DNA from: Allodiplogaster sudhausi
Taxonomy: Eukaryota; Nematoda; Chromadorea; Rhabditida; Diplogasteridae
DNA length: 64,000 nucleotides
Direction: 5' to 3'
Assembly: GCA_945643635.1 (NCBI GenBank)
Contig: CALZFC010000006.1
Coordinates: 2,681,001-2,745,000, forward strand
Shown here: piece after piece, positions 1-10,118 of the stretch
How the letters are laid out: every line of letters begins with the position of its first letter
Numbering within the stretch: position 1 is the stretch's first letter
Program-made: the position numbers and the translations under genes
Notes under the pieces: generated by a model
The model's database searches: none
Seen by the model: only the letters and a program-made list of their open reading frames with translations
What the model was told of the DNA's origin: nothing

Positions 1-290
1 TTTCCGCCATTTTCAAAAAAATTGGCAGGGCTACGCCGTGGCCGACGGGGCCAGTCGAATCCTACACTTAAAATTTATATATATGGGGCGCGCAACCAAC
101 ATTGGCCGGGTTTTGCTTAACACGTCGACTTGTTTGGCAGTTGACCAAAGCACAAATTTCTGTGGAGAGAGGCAAGGGGCAGCAGCACCATTTTGTGGAT
201 TCTTCACACCGTACTTTTTACCAATCTGTCAGGGACTTCGTGGTAGGCGTTTTTCCCTTATGACCTCCTTTAAGGAGATAATTTAAATAA
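1..290 (+). repeat. dispersed repeat family R1, copy 1 (cut by window edge)
   Basis: This stretch is clearly similar to the reverse complement of 58680-58960. Shared landmarks are CGCCATTTTCAAAAA near the start, GCAACCAACATTGGCCGGG, GGAGAGAGGCAAGG and CAGGGACTTCGTG, and both copies end in a CCTCCTTTAA motif. The copies differ by many substitutions and small indels, so they are old. No intact coding sequence is shared. It is a non-autonomous interspersed element of unknown class. Confidence 0.75.
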
Positions 291-299
291 GAGGAAGAG

Positions 300-437
300 A
301 TGCATAGAGCGATTTGATGAGAACAAGAGAGAAAGATAGTAAGAGAGGGGAAGTGAGATATACACAGAAATATAGAACGAGAGATAAATAGAAAAACGAA
401 TCGAGAATGAGGCAAGGAGAGGGAGAGAGAGAGAATT

Positions 438-470
<33 letters not shown>

Positions 471-585
471 CGGAGATGCACAGAGAGGTAGAAGGAAAAT
501 GAGAGAATGAGAGAGAGAAGTGAGAGATAGCGAGACAAAGAAAAAGAGAATGGCAGAGAGAGAGAGAGAGGGAGAGAAGGAGAGA
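300..585. repeat. GA-rich microsatellite tract
   Basis: Impure (GA)n/(GAGA) tract with the purest run at about 418-467. Reading frames through it give only Ser/Leu or Arg/Glu repeats and are not taken as genes. It follows the last recognised lipase exon directly, so it may be intron or 3' flank. Confidence 0.8.
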
Positions 586-586
586 C

Positions 587-1422
587 TGACTCCTTCATGA
601 CTTGGTCAAGATCATACTTCGACACGACGAACTCTTCGTCCGAGTGCGCGAGTGAAGAGTAATTCCTGAAACAGCAGTCGACACCCACCTGGAAAGAAGA
701 GCATTAAAGGAGATGTCCGGATACATATTATATTATATATATAAATATCATATTATATAAGTTTCACGTATTACATATATATTTTATTTTTATTTATTTA
801 TTTATTTATTTGTTAGTAGATGCTACGGTCAATTCACAATGCGAACAGAACGAAGAGTTCGAGTACTTATCAATAAGTATATTAACAGCTGACATCAAAA
901 ATCAATGATCCAGAATAGCTGTCTCTTTTAATCTGAAAATGTTTCCCGATCCCAGACCAAGTTGTCATCGCTGCTGAAGATGGCAAACGAGTGCGTGTCT
1001 TCATGTCGTCGTAGTTGCATGTTCAGATTTACCTGGAAACGGTTATGTCTTTTCTCTCTCTCTCTCTCTCTCTTTTCTTCTTAGAAATCATAATAATTAA
1101 AGTTGCTACTTTAACAACAATTTCTTTGAAAGGTTGATTGAAAACAAATAATATATAAATTGCGGCAAATTAAAATATATATATTTATCCGTCCGGCGAC
1201 TTGTAAGCATGCGCGACGTGCAGTAGAGGCCGTCTTCGGCGGAGCAGATCGCAATCGGTAGGACGCATAAGTAACTACCGTAGTTGGCACCCGCGACACT
1301 AACGAAGGTCTCCACCTGAAAAAAAAATTATTTACTAAACTAAAAAATAATAATTTGATTATTACCAATGACCAGGCAGTTTTGACAAGAAGACTCATAT
1401 GATAAATGTTTACTGTCCTCAA
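587..1422 (-). CDS. lips-like class 2 lipase, 3' part (partial)
   Basis: Three minus-strand exons read as the C-terminal half of a nematode class 2 lipase, a secreted or membrane-associated alpha/beta-hydrolase family. Exon 1176-1315 follows a TTTTTTCAG acceptor and encodes VETFVSVAGANYGSYLC then a GLYCTSRML segment; GAN-G-LC and a C-SRFL-type motif are typical of the family. Exon 958-1032 encodes HSFAIFSSDDN, the region around the catalytic Asp. Exon 587-688 encodes a VG-CC stretch and YDLDQVMKES, matching the HDQV-type catalytic His region of lips proteins, here with Asp where His is usual. The junction 958/688 keeps phase 0. The donor after the 1176-1315 exon is not clear. An upstream open segment (about 1358-1422) ending at a GTAATA donor may be the previous exon. 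The stop is not located: beyond 587 lies a GA tract. The His-to-Asp change and unclear splice site may mean a decayed copy. Confidence 0.6.
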
Positions 1423-2319
1423 TGACGATGTTGCAGACCGCTCATGTGATGAGAATAAATAAGTATTAGCTGATATATTTGTTTAAAGTCCCAAATTATT
1501 TACACACCCGGCTCCATCTCCATAACTTCAATGTGCATATATCTACTCTATTGCGAATAGACAAGTGTCCGCTTCGGTGGCTGATGGAACTTCTTTTTGC
1601 CCGCCCGGTTCTCCACTCCCTCCTCATGCGAGCACTTACTCTTCTGCTTTGTGCGCAAAATTTTTTTTGGCAATTTTCATTTTTCTTTTTCAAAATCTGA
1701 TTCGCGGTGGTTTTGATACCACTTCATTGCTCTATGAATGTTATTTCTTCCTTAAGTAAATGTTCCCTATATTCATTGGCCTTCTAATCATCAAAAGCGA
1801 TAATAGGTTTCACGGAGATGCAAGTCCTTCTCCATGTCTACCAATGCCCACTTGCTGTCTATCTCTCTCAGTTATTTAATTCTCCTCGTCCTCTCGTTCA
1901 ATCTATGTCTCTCTCTCCTCTTTTTTCCATCTTTCTTTTTCTCTTTTCTTCTCTCCGCCTTTTTCGCATTGCTAAGCTATCTTGCTTGTTGTAACTTAAG
2001 AGTTAGGCATTGAAGTAACTGTTTGTGTGACTTCATAGCCGTAAGAGTTAGTGTTTTAGGACTTAGAGCAGTAACAATTAGTATGGATAGGGCCGGCCAT
2101 CAACGAAACGAAGTTATTCTCGACATGGGTCTTTAGGGGTAAGAAATGTGTGTGCACGCTAAATGGTGCAGTAACAGCTTGCAAATCCGGCCATCAGCTT
2201 TTAAGCAGGGCTGCTAGAATTTTTTTTGCACCAAGACTTCGGGCCTCAAACAGAGGCAGCAAAAAACAGCGTTCTCTCACAATTCAAATTAAATTATGTT
2301 TCTAATGAAATGTTGTCCA
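1423..2319. other. intergenic or intronic sequence, nothing recognised
   Basis: AT-rich sequence with a pyrimidine-rich patch at about 1860-1960. The only open segments (1479-1760) overlap on both strands, lack splice context and show no family resemblance. Confidence 0.5.
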
Positions 2320-2720
2320 TCGCTTTATCGAACACCAATGGAAATCAATTCAAATGAGCCATCGATGCAGCAACAAACCTCCATATAGAGTATATTTATC
2401 TGTGTTTACACTCAAAGCTATTTCTGAACTTTTGACGAAATCAAGTTATCAGTAATTGCATTATGTCGATCACTTTACTTGCTATAAATTTTTTTTACCA
2501 TTTTGCACTTTGACTTAAAATATATTAAAGCATTTATGTAAAAATTAAATTAAATTTAAAAAATAATAATTCGAGGCGAACGTCATGTCAATATTGACGC
2601 ATGAGCCGCTGCTATTCGAATAGAGGGAGAAGAAGAAGGGAGTGAGAGGGGATGCCAGGGGCAATCAGATGGTCCCGAGCGGACATCAATGAGATGCAGA
2701 TGTCGCCAGAGCAAAAACAG
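2320..2720 (+). repeat. dispersed repeat family R3, copy 1
   Basis: Similar to 6800-7200 (same orientation) and to 8840-9175 (opposite orientation). Shared order: a CATGGAAATCAATTCAAATGA-like block, GCGGCACTAAACCACC-like block (here GCAGCAACAAACCTCC), an AT-rich middle, then GAGCCG(C/T)TGCTATTCGAA, GAGAAGAAG, GCCAGGGGC and GGACATCAA-GAGATG. Copies are degenerate and each runs into a GA microsatellite. No coding sequence seen. Confidence 0.7.
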
Positions 2721-2724
2721 AGAG

Positions 2725-2741
2725 TAGAGAGGGAGAGAGGA

Positions 2742-2782
<41 letters not shown>

Positions 2783-3090
2783 GAGAAAGAGGAAGAGAGA
2801 GAGAGAGAGAGGGAGAGGAAAAGAGAAGAGGGGAGGGACACTGATGCAGAAGAGTGGAGAGTTTGAAACGAATGTTATGCTCGAAAAGACGGAGGAGGAG
2901 AGAGATTAATTGTGTTTAAAGTTAGTTTATAATATACTTTAGAGCGATATTAAGAGAGATTGAATGAGAGAATGAAAGAGAAAATGAAAGAGAAAGACTG
3001 AGAACGAGAGAGTGTGCAAGAAGGAGAGAGGAGATACAAAGAGAAATACCGAGAATTAGAGAGAGAGAAAGGGAGAGAGAGCGAAAAAAA
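2725..3090. repeat. GA microsatellite tracts
   Basis: (GA)n with GAAAGA interruptions at about 2740-2830, and a second, weaker GA region at 2950-3088. Arg/Glu repeat frames here are not genes. Confidence 0.8.
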
Positions 3091-3139
3091 ATGTTTTTAT
3101 TCATTCTTTTGTTTATGGTATCAATTTTGCTAAACATGC

Positions 3140-4010
3140 ATGTCAGATATGCCCCATAATGTTTCTTTTATCTAATTTTTCATGCTTTCATAAGAAAGAA
3201 ACGCATCCAGAACAAGGCGGTTTTGACGAACGCTCTTATGATTAAGAGAGCCTCTCTGTAAGACTCAAGGACAAGCCTGCCCTAGATGCAAGATGATGGA
3301 TCCAAACATTAAGAATGTGGTCAGGCATGACCAAAGACCTCTCTATTAACTTTTTGGAAAAATTCTATTTTTATAAAAATTTTCTTTCCATGAACACCTA
3401 AAAGAGTGCTGAAACTTTGAAAATTCATATCGGGCTTTAACTTTAAACTCTACATTTTTCGATTTTCTTTTTTTATTGCGATTTCTCGTCGAATGCTTAA
3501 TAAAAATTATCACAAGACTTTCTTTCGAAAAGTTTCATTTTTGTTGTTAAATTTTGTCATGCATTTTCGCTCGTTGACTACCTAAACATCATTTGTGCGT
3601 GAAATTGTTATTTCAGATTAAAGAGCATGAAAAACTGTACATGAAAAACTTCGTCATGGGCGGCCAAAAGTCGAAACCTAAATGGCGAAATGGGCAGAGA
3701 AAGTCGAAAAAAAATATTCCCCAAAATTTGCCCTAGAGGGGTTGTTCGATACCAGGAACACGGGAAAGATTGTTATTTTGCACGAAAACATCGATTTCTT
3801 AAGTTAACTCATTCATAAAGGACACCCGAAGCAAAATTTTGCTCAGACAACGAATTTGAAATCAACTTTTCGGATCAAATGGGAAATCAAGATAATGAGC
3901 TGAGAATATATGTTGTGTAGAATTTTCTGCTCTACAAAATACAACTACGGAGATATTGTTTTTAGCAAGCTCGTGCGAACTATACTCATTAAATAGTTTT
4001 GAAATTTGAT
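3140..4010. other. non-coding, nothing recognised
   Basis: AT-rich sequence without convincing exons. A short block near 3205-3235 resembles the block near 1378-1405 (GTTTTGAC followed by CTC-TATGAT), which could be a diverged duplicate of the lipase region, but this is too short to call. Confidence 0.4.
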
Positions 4011-4017
4011 GTCGCGT

Positions 4018-4600
4018 GAGAGAAAAAGAGAGAGAAAAAAAGAGAGAGAGCGAGAGAGAGAGAGAAAGAGAGAGAAAGAGAAAGAAAGAGAGAGAGAAAG
4101 AAAGAGAGAGGGAGAGAGATTATTCACTCAAAATTTCTCGCTTTTTCCCAGCTTCGCTACATTGTCCTTTGTCCTACTACATTTATGCATGCATACATAC
4201 ATCGATGTTTGATATCGGATAAACAGTGTTCTGGCAAGCTGAGAGGGCGGGGCGAACGCAGCCGCTGCCCTCATCTCCTCCATATAAATGCAAAAATGTA
4301 TGCTGTCTGATCTGATTCTCTCCACATCACTGAAGAGAGAGCGAGAAAGAGAGAGAGAGGGAAAGAGAGGGGAGAAGAGGGGAGAATTTAAAACGATGTA
4401 TATGCTCGATACGACGAAGGCATAAACTGAAATAAATTAATCGCTTTAAAGTTAGTAAAGAGAGAGAGAGAGAGAGAATGCAAGAGATAAGGATAAGAGA
4501 AAGACAAAGAACGAGAGAGTGAGCCAGAAGGAGAGAGGATATGCAGAGAGAGAGAGATGACAGAGAGGGACAGAGAAACAACAAAAAGATGTTTATTAAA
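4018..4600. repeat. GA microsatellite tracts
   Basis: Two GA-rich tracts, 4018-4120 and 4335-4580, separated by unique sequence. Open frames on both strands are low-complexity only. Confidence 0.8.
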
Positions 4601-5029
4601 TCTATGTATCTTATTAACCGAGCAAATCTAATAGGGTCACATGCAATGCATCTCTCTGACTCGACCTCAATGACCGTCAGCAGCACTCATGCAAAGTGAG
4701 ACTGCGGCGAGTTCTGCCCGCTGCTTTTCACTTTATAGATTCATGATATAAAGTCAGAATTTTCTTGGAAATGATACTATGCCGTTGTATTCAATATCTT
4801 AAACCACCGGAATTCGATTACACGATTCAGATATGGAACTAGAAAAAAAGGTTAATTTCTTCACTGCCAAAAATATGGTTTTCTGATTGCATAAAATATC
4901 GAGTGGTTGTCCCCTCGAGAACATATTAAAACACCACAAAGATAATAATTTACATATATATATTTTTAAATGTGTTCGTGACAATAGTCAACATTTTGAA
5001 AAAAATATTAGAAAAAAAATACGTCTGAT

Positions 5030-5245
5030 ACATTTTCTTTAGATCAAAGAACATCAAAGAGATGCCACCATCGGCCCCTACTCGGCTGGTGGTTGCCGTC
5101 CGGCCCATGACAGGACACCCGTCGACTCGTCTCTTCGCACCGAAGCAGCCGCACACGACGCGGCGCCTGAATTGAGTTATTACTAATATTTGTCTACGGG
5201 GTAGCCAGGGCTGCTCATTGGAGCCGATCGCTGTGGCTGACGTCA
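5030..5245 (+). repeat. dispersed repeat family R3, partial copy
   Basis: The block GACATCAAAGAGATGCC-like at 5047-5064 followed by CTCGGCTG-TGGT-GCCG matches the 3' part of the copy at 7145-7210. This partial copy lacks the 5' half of the family. Confidence 0.55.
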
Positions 5246-5369
5246 TCGCTTCTCTATTTCTATTTCTACCTTTTTGTCTTTTAGTCGGGCGTTAATTCGT
5301 TGATCAAATAACAATTGTTCACATCAAGTTATTCTGACATCGGATCAACACAAACCACCTGGTGTCAAG

Positions 5370-5672
5370 GTGCAGAACAAATATAGGCTCATGGTCAGCT
5401 TCTGCGGATTCTTCGTTTTCTGCCCTCTTCTTGCCTCTCTCTCTTCTCTTTCTCTCGTGCTCTCGCTCGTCCTTTTTCCTTCTCTTTACCTCTCTCTCTC
5501 TCTATCTCTCTCTCTCCATCTTTCTCGCTGCCCGTCCCTCTGCGGTCTTAATTCTCCACCCTACGTCTTTATCGCGTTATCTTCGTACTTGCAGACTTCG
5601 AATTCAGAAACAAATAAGATCAAATTCGATGAAGATGCTCATGAGTTGTTTCTTTTCCCACCAATAATTTAG
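5370..5672 (+). CDS. two candidate exons of a small unidentified gene
   Basis: Exon 5370-5414 (acceptor AAG, donor GTTTTC, 15 codons, VQNKYRLMVSFCGFF) and exon 5595-5672 (acceptor TTGCAG, ending in TAG; TSNSETNKIKF then DEDAHELFLFPPII) join in phase 0 across a TC-rich intron. The second reads as a plausible acidic C-terminus. No family is recognised and no upstream exons were found. It may be the tail of a gene or chance open frames around a polypyrimidine tract. Confidence 0.3.
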   Translation: MQNKYRLMVSFCGFFVFCPLLASLSSLSLVLSLVLFPSLYLSLSLSLSLHLSRCPSLCGLNSPPYVFIALSSYLQTSNSETNKIKFDEDAHELFLFPPII

Positions 5673-6109
5673 TTTTATCAATGCGAACTATATTGTCTTT
5701 CAATTCAGCTGTTCTACTTTGGTTCTCGCATGTGCTTCCTACATACATCAAAATATATTTCGCTGGTCGCACTAAACCTCCTGGCGAAATAGCAATGTGA
5801 ATGGCGGAGGCATTTTGAAATCCCACACAATCTTTTAAGAGATGGTTATCCTTTAAAGGAGCAAGAAACAAAAATTTTCCTGATAATTATCACTATAAAT
5901 CACGAGCTCTGTTCAATTGTGACAGGCAGGAATTCGCGAATACAGGTATAACTTTTGGCTCTTTTAACTTGCTTCTTGAATTGAAGACCACATCAGCCGC
6001 CGTAGTAATGTTTCCCTTTTTTGAGGCTAAACATCAGGGCACTGACATGAGGCTAAGCAGGATAACCCTAGGTTTTGCCTCATGTTTACACTGATATCAA
6101 CATCCCTGC

Positions 6110-6300
6110 CTCCTTGTCATTGGTTTCTTTGCTATTGACATAGAGAGAGAGAGATTGAGACATAGAGAGATACAGAGAGAGAGAAAGAGAGAGAGAGAAA
6201 GAGAGAGAGAGAAATAGAGAACGATTGAAAGAGAATTGAAAGAAAGAAAGAGAGAGAGAAGAGGGAGAGGTAGAGATAAGAGAGAAAGAGGAGCGAGAGA
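6110..6300. repeat. GA microsatellite
   Basis: Imperfect (GA)n/(GAAA) tract. A second tract follows at 6617-6692. Both are bounded by unique sequence. Confidence 0.8.
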
Positions 6301-6561
6301 GATGCGGATCATGTACCCTTCCCATTGATGGGAGTGAATATCCCAAGGCGGAATTGTAAGGACCAATCAACATAGGGTGAGGGGGCAAAATCACCCCTTC
6401 CGGTCGGACCCGGAGATCATATCAGGCTAACTCTAAGGGAACAGGCATACACAAGAAGAGTTGCCGTAGATGAGAGAGGAACAGAGATATTAGCCTGATG
6501 TCTGTAACTTAATCATTCGCCTCAAAAAAGAGACACTTTACTACGGCGGCAGCCGCCTCGA

Positions 6562-6600
6562 ATGTCGTTTGGCGAGCTGGAGCAGCTGCAAGCTCTTCAG
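6562..6600 (+). CDS. possible first coding exon of an unidentified gene
   Basis: ATG at 6562 opens MSFGELEQLQALQ and is followed at 6601 by the donor GTTGGG and then a GA tract that would lie in the intron. The base composition differs from the AT-rich surroundings. No following exon could be tied to it because the next kilobase is an R3 repeat copy. Could be a relic exon. Confidence 0.3.
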
Positions 6601-6615
6601 GTTGGGCGTAATACC

Positions 6616-6674
<59 letters not shown>

Positions 6675-6799
6675 AGAGAGAAAAAAACTAGGTTACTTTA
6701 AATTACCTTATTTGCTGAAACTAACGTTTTTTATTATTGTATCCAATCATTTACTTTATAAGCCAGCCGACATATGGGATCAAAGACCCATAAAAATTG

Positions 6800-7200
6800 A
6801 ATCAAAATGGGCTCTACATGCGGCACTAAACCACCATATAGTACAATCAATTTGTTTTCGATCAATTATTCCTGAAAATCAACCAAACTCAAGATATTAG
6901 CAGTGGCTTTATGATGGTAAAATTGTTCTTCCATTTTGAACTATTTCATGAGAGCATTAAAACATAAATGACGTTAAAAACATGTAAAAATAAAATAAAG
7001 TAAATGCAAATAATCAAATCAAATGTCACTTCCTTGTCGACTCCTGAGCCGTTGCTATTCGAAGAGGGCGAGAAGAAGGAGAAAAAGGGCGCTAGAGGGG
7101 CCGCCAGGGGCCATTAGATGGCCGCCACGGACATCAAAGAGGGCCGCCAGAGGACATCAAAGAGATGCCGCCCCCAGTGGCCATCAACTCGGCTGATCAT
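6800..7200 (+). repeat. dispersed repeat family R3, copy 2
   Basis: Best preserved copy. It contains TGCGGCACTAAACCACCATATAG, a 130-bp AT-rich middle, GAGCCGTTGCTATTCGAAGA and then GC-rich GCCGCCAGGGGCC and two GGACATCAAAGA blocks. A further fragment carrying only the GCGGCACTAAACCACCATATA block lies at 7420-7455. The apparent protein through the GC-rich end is repeat sequence. Confidence 0.75.
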
Positions 7201-7459
7201 CGCCGCCACCGCCGCGGCGAGGCAGCAGCACAAGAGTCGCGGCGCTCGTAAAAGAGAAAATGAAGGAAACATATTGCAATTTTTTTTTGTCATCAAACAT
7301 TTCATTTTCTTCTTGTTATTTTCAATCTCATTCTCGCTCCGCATATCACCAATTTTTTTATTTAAAAAAAAGTTGCAACCCGAGAACCAAAGAACGTTAA
7401 AAAATAGATTTTAAATAAGATTGCCATGCGGCACTAAACCACCATATATTCTATTGCAA

Positions 7460-8440
7460 TCAAATCCCGGTGGTTAAATTTGTTTTCTTAATATTTTTTT
7501 CTTACTAATCAGTTTTTCACTAAATTTTTTTTCTTACTGGTTAGCGTAATTTATGGTCCACTGAAAATATTATTTTAGGGCTATCGTTAAATTTAACGAG
7601 TTTCTCTTAAAATCATGAGCACCATGGTTCAACTTTATGCCGGTTAGGCAAGTTTTCCGTTCATTATTTCCCGGTAATGACAGCTCGCTTTCGTTACATT
7701 ATAACTTGTTCAATCTTTACTCGTGTTTCCCATAACGCTGCTTGTTTCTCGTGGCACGTATCTGATTTTACTCAATCATGTTCATAGCCCTGTTTTCGAT
7801 CTATCAATTTGATATCCTCCTTCTGTCAATTTACCTCTCGCATTCAAGCAGAGGAAAAGAGGGAAAAATCCCAAGATCAGCGTCAGGATTTCATAGAATC
7901 AATCAATATATGTATTCTCTGAAACAAAAAAAATTTTTAAAAAACCTTTTCAAAAAGCATTTTGCATTTCAAGTACAGTACATACTAATAATTTAATTTT
8001 TTTCTCCTGCCCGGTGGTTCTCGTTGAAGTTGCCATGATATCAGAAATAGTCAATACAGATGGCTGATAAATTTGCCGTCGACTGGCTAATCATAGAGAT
8101 TCATCTACTTGAGCGCTTCATCAAAGTGGTAACATATTTCAAATTAAAGAATGCTATAGTACGATCCGGAATTCTCTGCTTCTCTCCTCTATTCACTACT
8201 CCCCTCCTCCTTCTCTCTCCTTTCGTGCTGTCGAAGCTAACGTTGATTTCTTTTTAAAAGAATTTTTGCATTAGGAGTTCACGACAAATTCATTTGCTAG
8301 ATTTCTATGACTAGGACAATGAAGGACAATGAAATGATGAGTGAGAAATGTGAGAGCGAGAGAGAGAGAGAAAAAAACTTGATGCGAATTATTCTTATTC
8401 GTTTGAAGGAAAAATTAAGCTAGAAAGAGAAATAGATAGC
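7460..8440. other. non-coding, nothing recognised
   Basis: AT-rich sequence with no exon candidates that have both splice signals and family resemblance. A short (GA)n lies at 8357-8370. Confidence 0.45.
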
Positions 8441-8452
8441 GAGAAAGAGAAA

Positions 8453-8630
8453 TCAAGAAGCACCCGAGCCCCGGGATCCCTTCTGGCTGCTCCCCTCGAC
8501 CGTCTTTAGTGGCAGCTGATGCGCGAACAGGGTCTGTGGCTCTGCCCGGTACCTGCCGCCGTCGTGTTCGAAGCGAAGGGTTCTGGATTGGCTGAGACGA
8601 CCGTTCGAGAGAGTGGAGCAGACGAAGAGA
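8453..8630 (-). CDS. candidate terminal exon, unidentified protein
   Basis: A minus-strand segment reads NGRLSQSRTLRFEHDGGRYR then ends QLPLKTVEGSSQKGSRGSGAS before TGA at 8453. It is GC-rich and complex, unlike its flanks, and a possible acceptor (CCAATCCAG) precedes it at about 8591. No upstream exons were found. It may be the last exon of a gene whose remainder is in the R3-rich region, or a relic. Confidence 0.35.
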
Positions 8631-8839
8631 GAGGAGGAGGAAAAGAAGACGGTGGACGAAATGCATTTGTTGCTCCCTTCCAATCAAGATGATGGAATAA
8701 TGAATAAAGAATTGCTATTGAAATTGTCAAATAAATTATCTATTTAAAATCAGACAGGTCCTAATTGTCTAAAAAAACCAATGTCCCGGTCGGAAAATAA
8801 AATCATGCTCCAAAATAGAACAGTTGTTTTCACTGAGTC

Positions 8840-9175
8840 CGCTGGCGGGCCCTCTTACGCTCTTCTTCGTCTTCTCCTCCTCGCTCTCTTCAAAATGCGT
8901 TGACATTCATTAACATTTGCCTTGCATATTTGTTTTAATTATTTTAATAAAACTTTGCAAAGTATTGTTTAACATGTTTTTTTTATAAATAAACCTTAAG
9001 AGGGATTCTAAAATGGAAATTGATTTAAAAAAATTAATTCGTAATGTCGCTGTTATTAGCCTGACGTCAGCTAATGTCCAAGAGTAAGTAATGTTTGCAA
9101 ATTAAATAGCGCTATCTGGTGGTTTTATGCCGCATTGATGGCTCATTTCAAGTCAATTTCCATGTGCTTTGATGG
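8840..9175 (-). repeat. dispersed repeat family R3, copy 3 (inverted)
   Basis: Reverse complement matches the copies at 2320 and 6800: GCCATCAATGCGGCATAAAACCACC and, further on, GAGAAGACGAAGAAGAGCG followed by GGGCCCGCCAGCGGAC. It is degenerate and has no coding sequence. Confidence 0.65.
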
Positions 9176-9184
9176 TCTATGCAG

Positions 9185-9300
9185 AGAGAGATAAAGAGAG
9201 ACAGAGAACGAGGCACAGAAAAAAATAAATTTTAACTAGAACGCAGCATGATAGAACATGAGAGAGAGAGAGTGAGAGAGAGAGAGAGAGACGGAGAGAA
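9185..9300. repeat. GA microsatellite
   Basis: GA-rich tract with the purest part at about 9260-9295, next to the R3 copy, as with the other members of that family. Confidence 0.75.
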
Positions 9301-9544
9301 TGTAGGAAAGGGTGTGTCAGAGGATTACCTAATTAGATATCGAAAAAGATTGGTAATTAGCATCGAATCTTTTCGGAGAATAGAAGAAAACAGCTAATAT
9401 TCCATGAAAAAATGGGTGAGCAAGCTGAAAGGGGCGGAGCCAACGCGGCAGCGCTGTGATCGTTTGATATGGCGCTAGGTCGTTTGAGAACCGCCGGATG
9501 AGAACACCCCGGATGATAACTTTGGCCGGTCGGATAAGAACCGA

Positions 9545-9640
9545 CCGAAATGAGAACCAAGCAGATGAGAACCAAGTAGATGAGAACCAAGCAGATGAGA
9601 ACCAAGCAGATGAGAACCAAGCAGATGAGAACCGATAGGG
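9545..9640. repeat. 15-bp minisatellite
   Basis: About six tandem copies of a unit like GAACCAAGCAGATGA (variant with GTAGATGA). The unit shares the core GATGAGAACC with the 42-bp array that follows. Confidence 0.9.
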
Positions 9641-9674
9641 ATAAAAATTCGCCCTGATCAGAGGATCTGTCCCT

Positions 9675-10118
9675 GATGAGAACCAAGCGAAAAAAGTCAT
9701 TCCTAGGCTCGATAACCTAGCGGGAAAAGTCATTTCTAGGTTCTTCCCGGATGAGAACCTGGTGGAAAATGTTATTTCTAGGTTCGAGCCGGATGAGAAA
9801 CTAGCGGGAAGCGTCATTTCTAGGTTCTTCCCGGATGAGAACCTGGCGGAAAATGTCATTTCTAGGTTCGAGCCGGATGATAACCTAGCGGGAAAAGTCA
9901 TTTCTAGGTTCTTCCCGGATGAGAACCTGGTTGAAAATGTCATTTCTAGGTTCGAGCCGGTTGAGATCCTAGCGGGAAAAGTTATTTCTAGGTTCTTCCC
10001 GGATGAGAACTTGGTGGAAAATGTCATTTCTAGGTTCGAGCCGGATGAGAACCTAGCGGGAAAAGTCATTTCTAGGTTCTTCCCGGATGAGAACCTGGTG
10101 GAAAACGTCATTTCTAGG
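9675..10118. repeat. 42-bp minisatellite, alternating A/B units
   Basis: About ten units of 42 bp in a dimeric order. One type carries GGTTCTTCCCGGATGAGAAC, the other GGTTCGAGCCGGATGAGAAC; each ends in GTCATTTCTA. Since 42 is divisible by three and the unit lacks stops, both strands are open (for example VISRFFPDENLAENVISRFE), so the 138-residue plus frame and 277-residue minus frame are repeat artefacts unless expression is shown. Confidence 0.9.
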
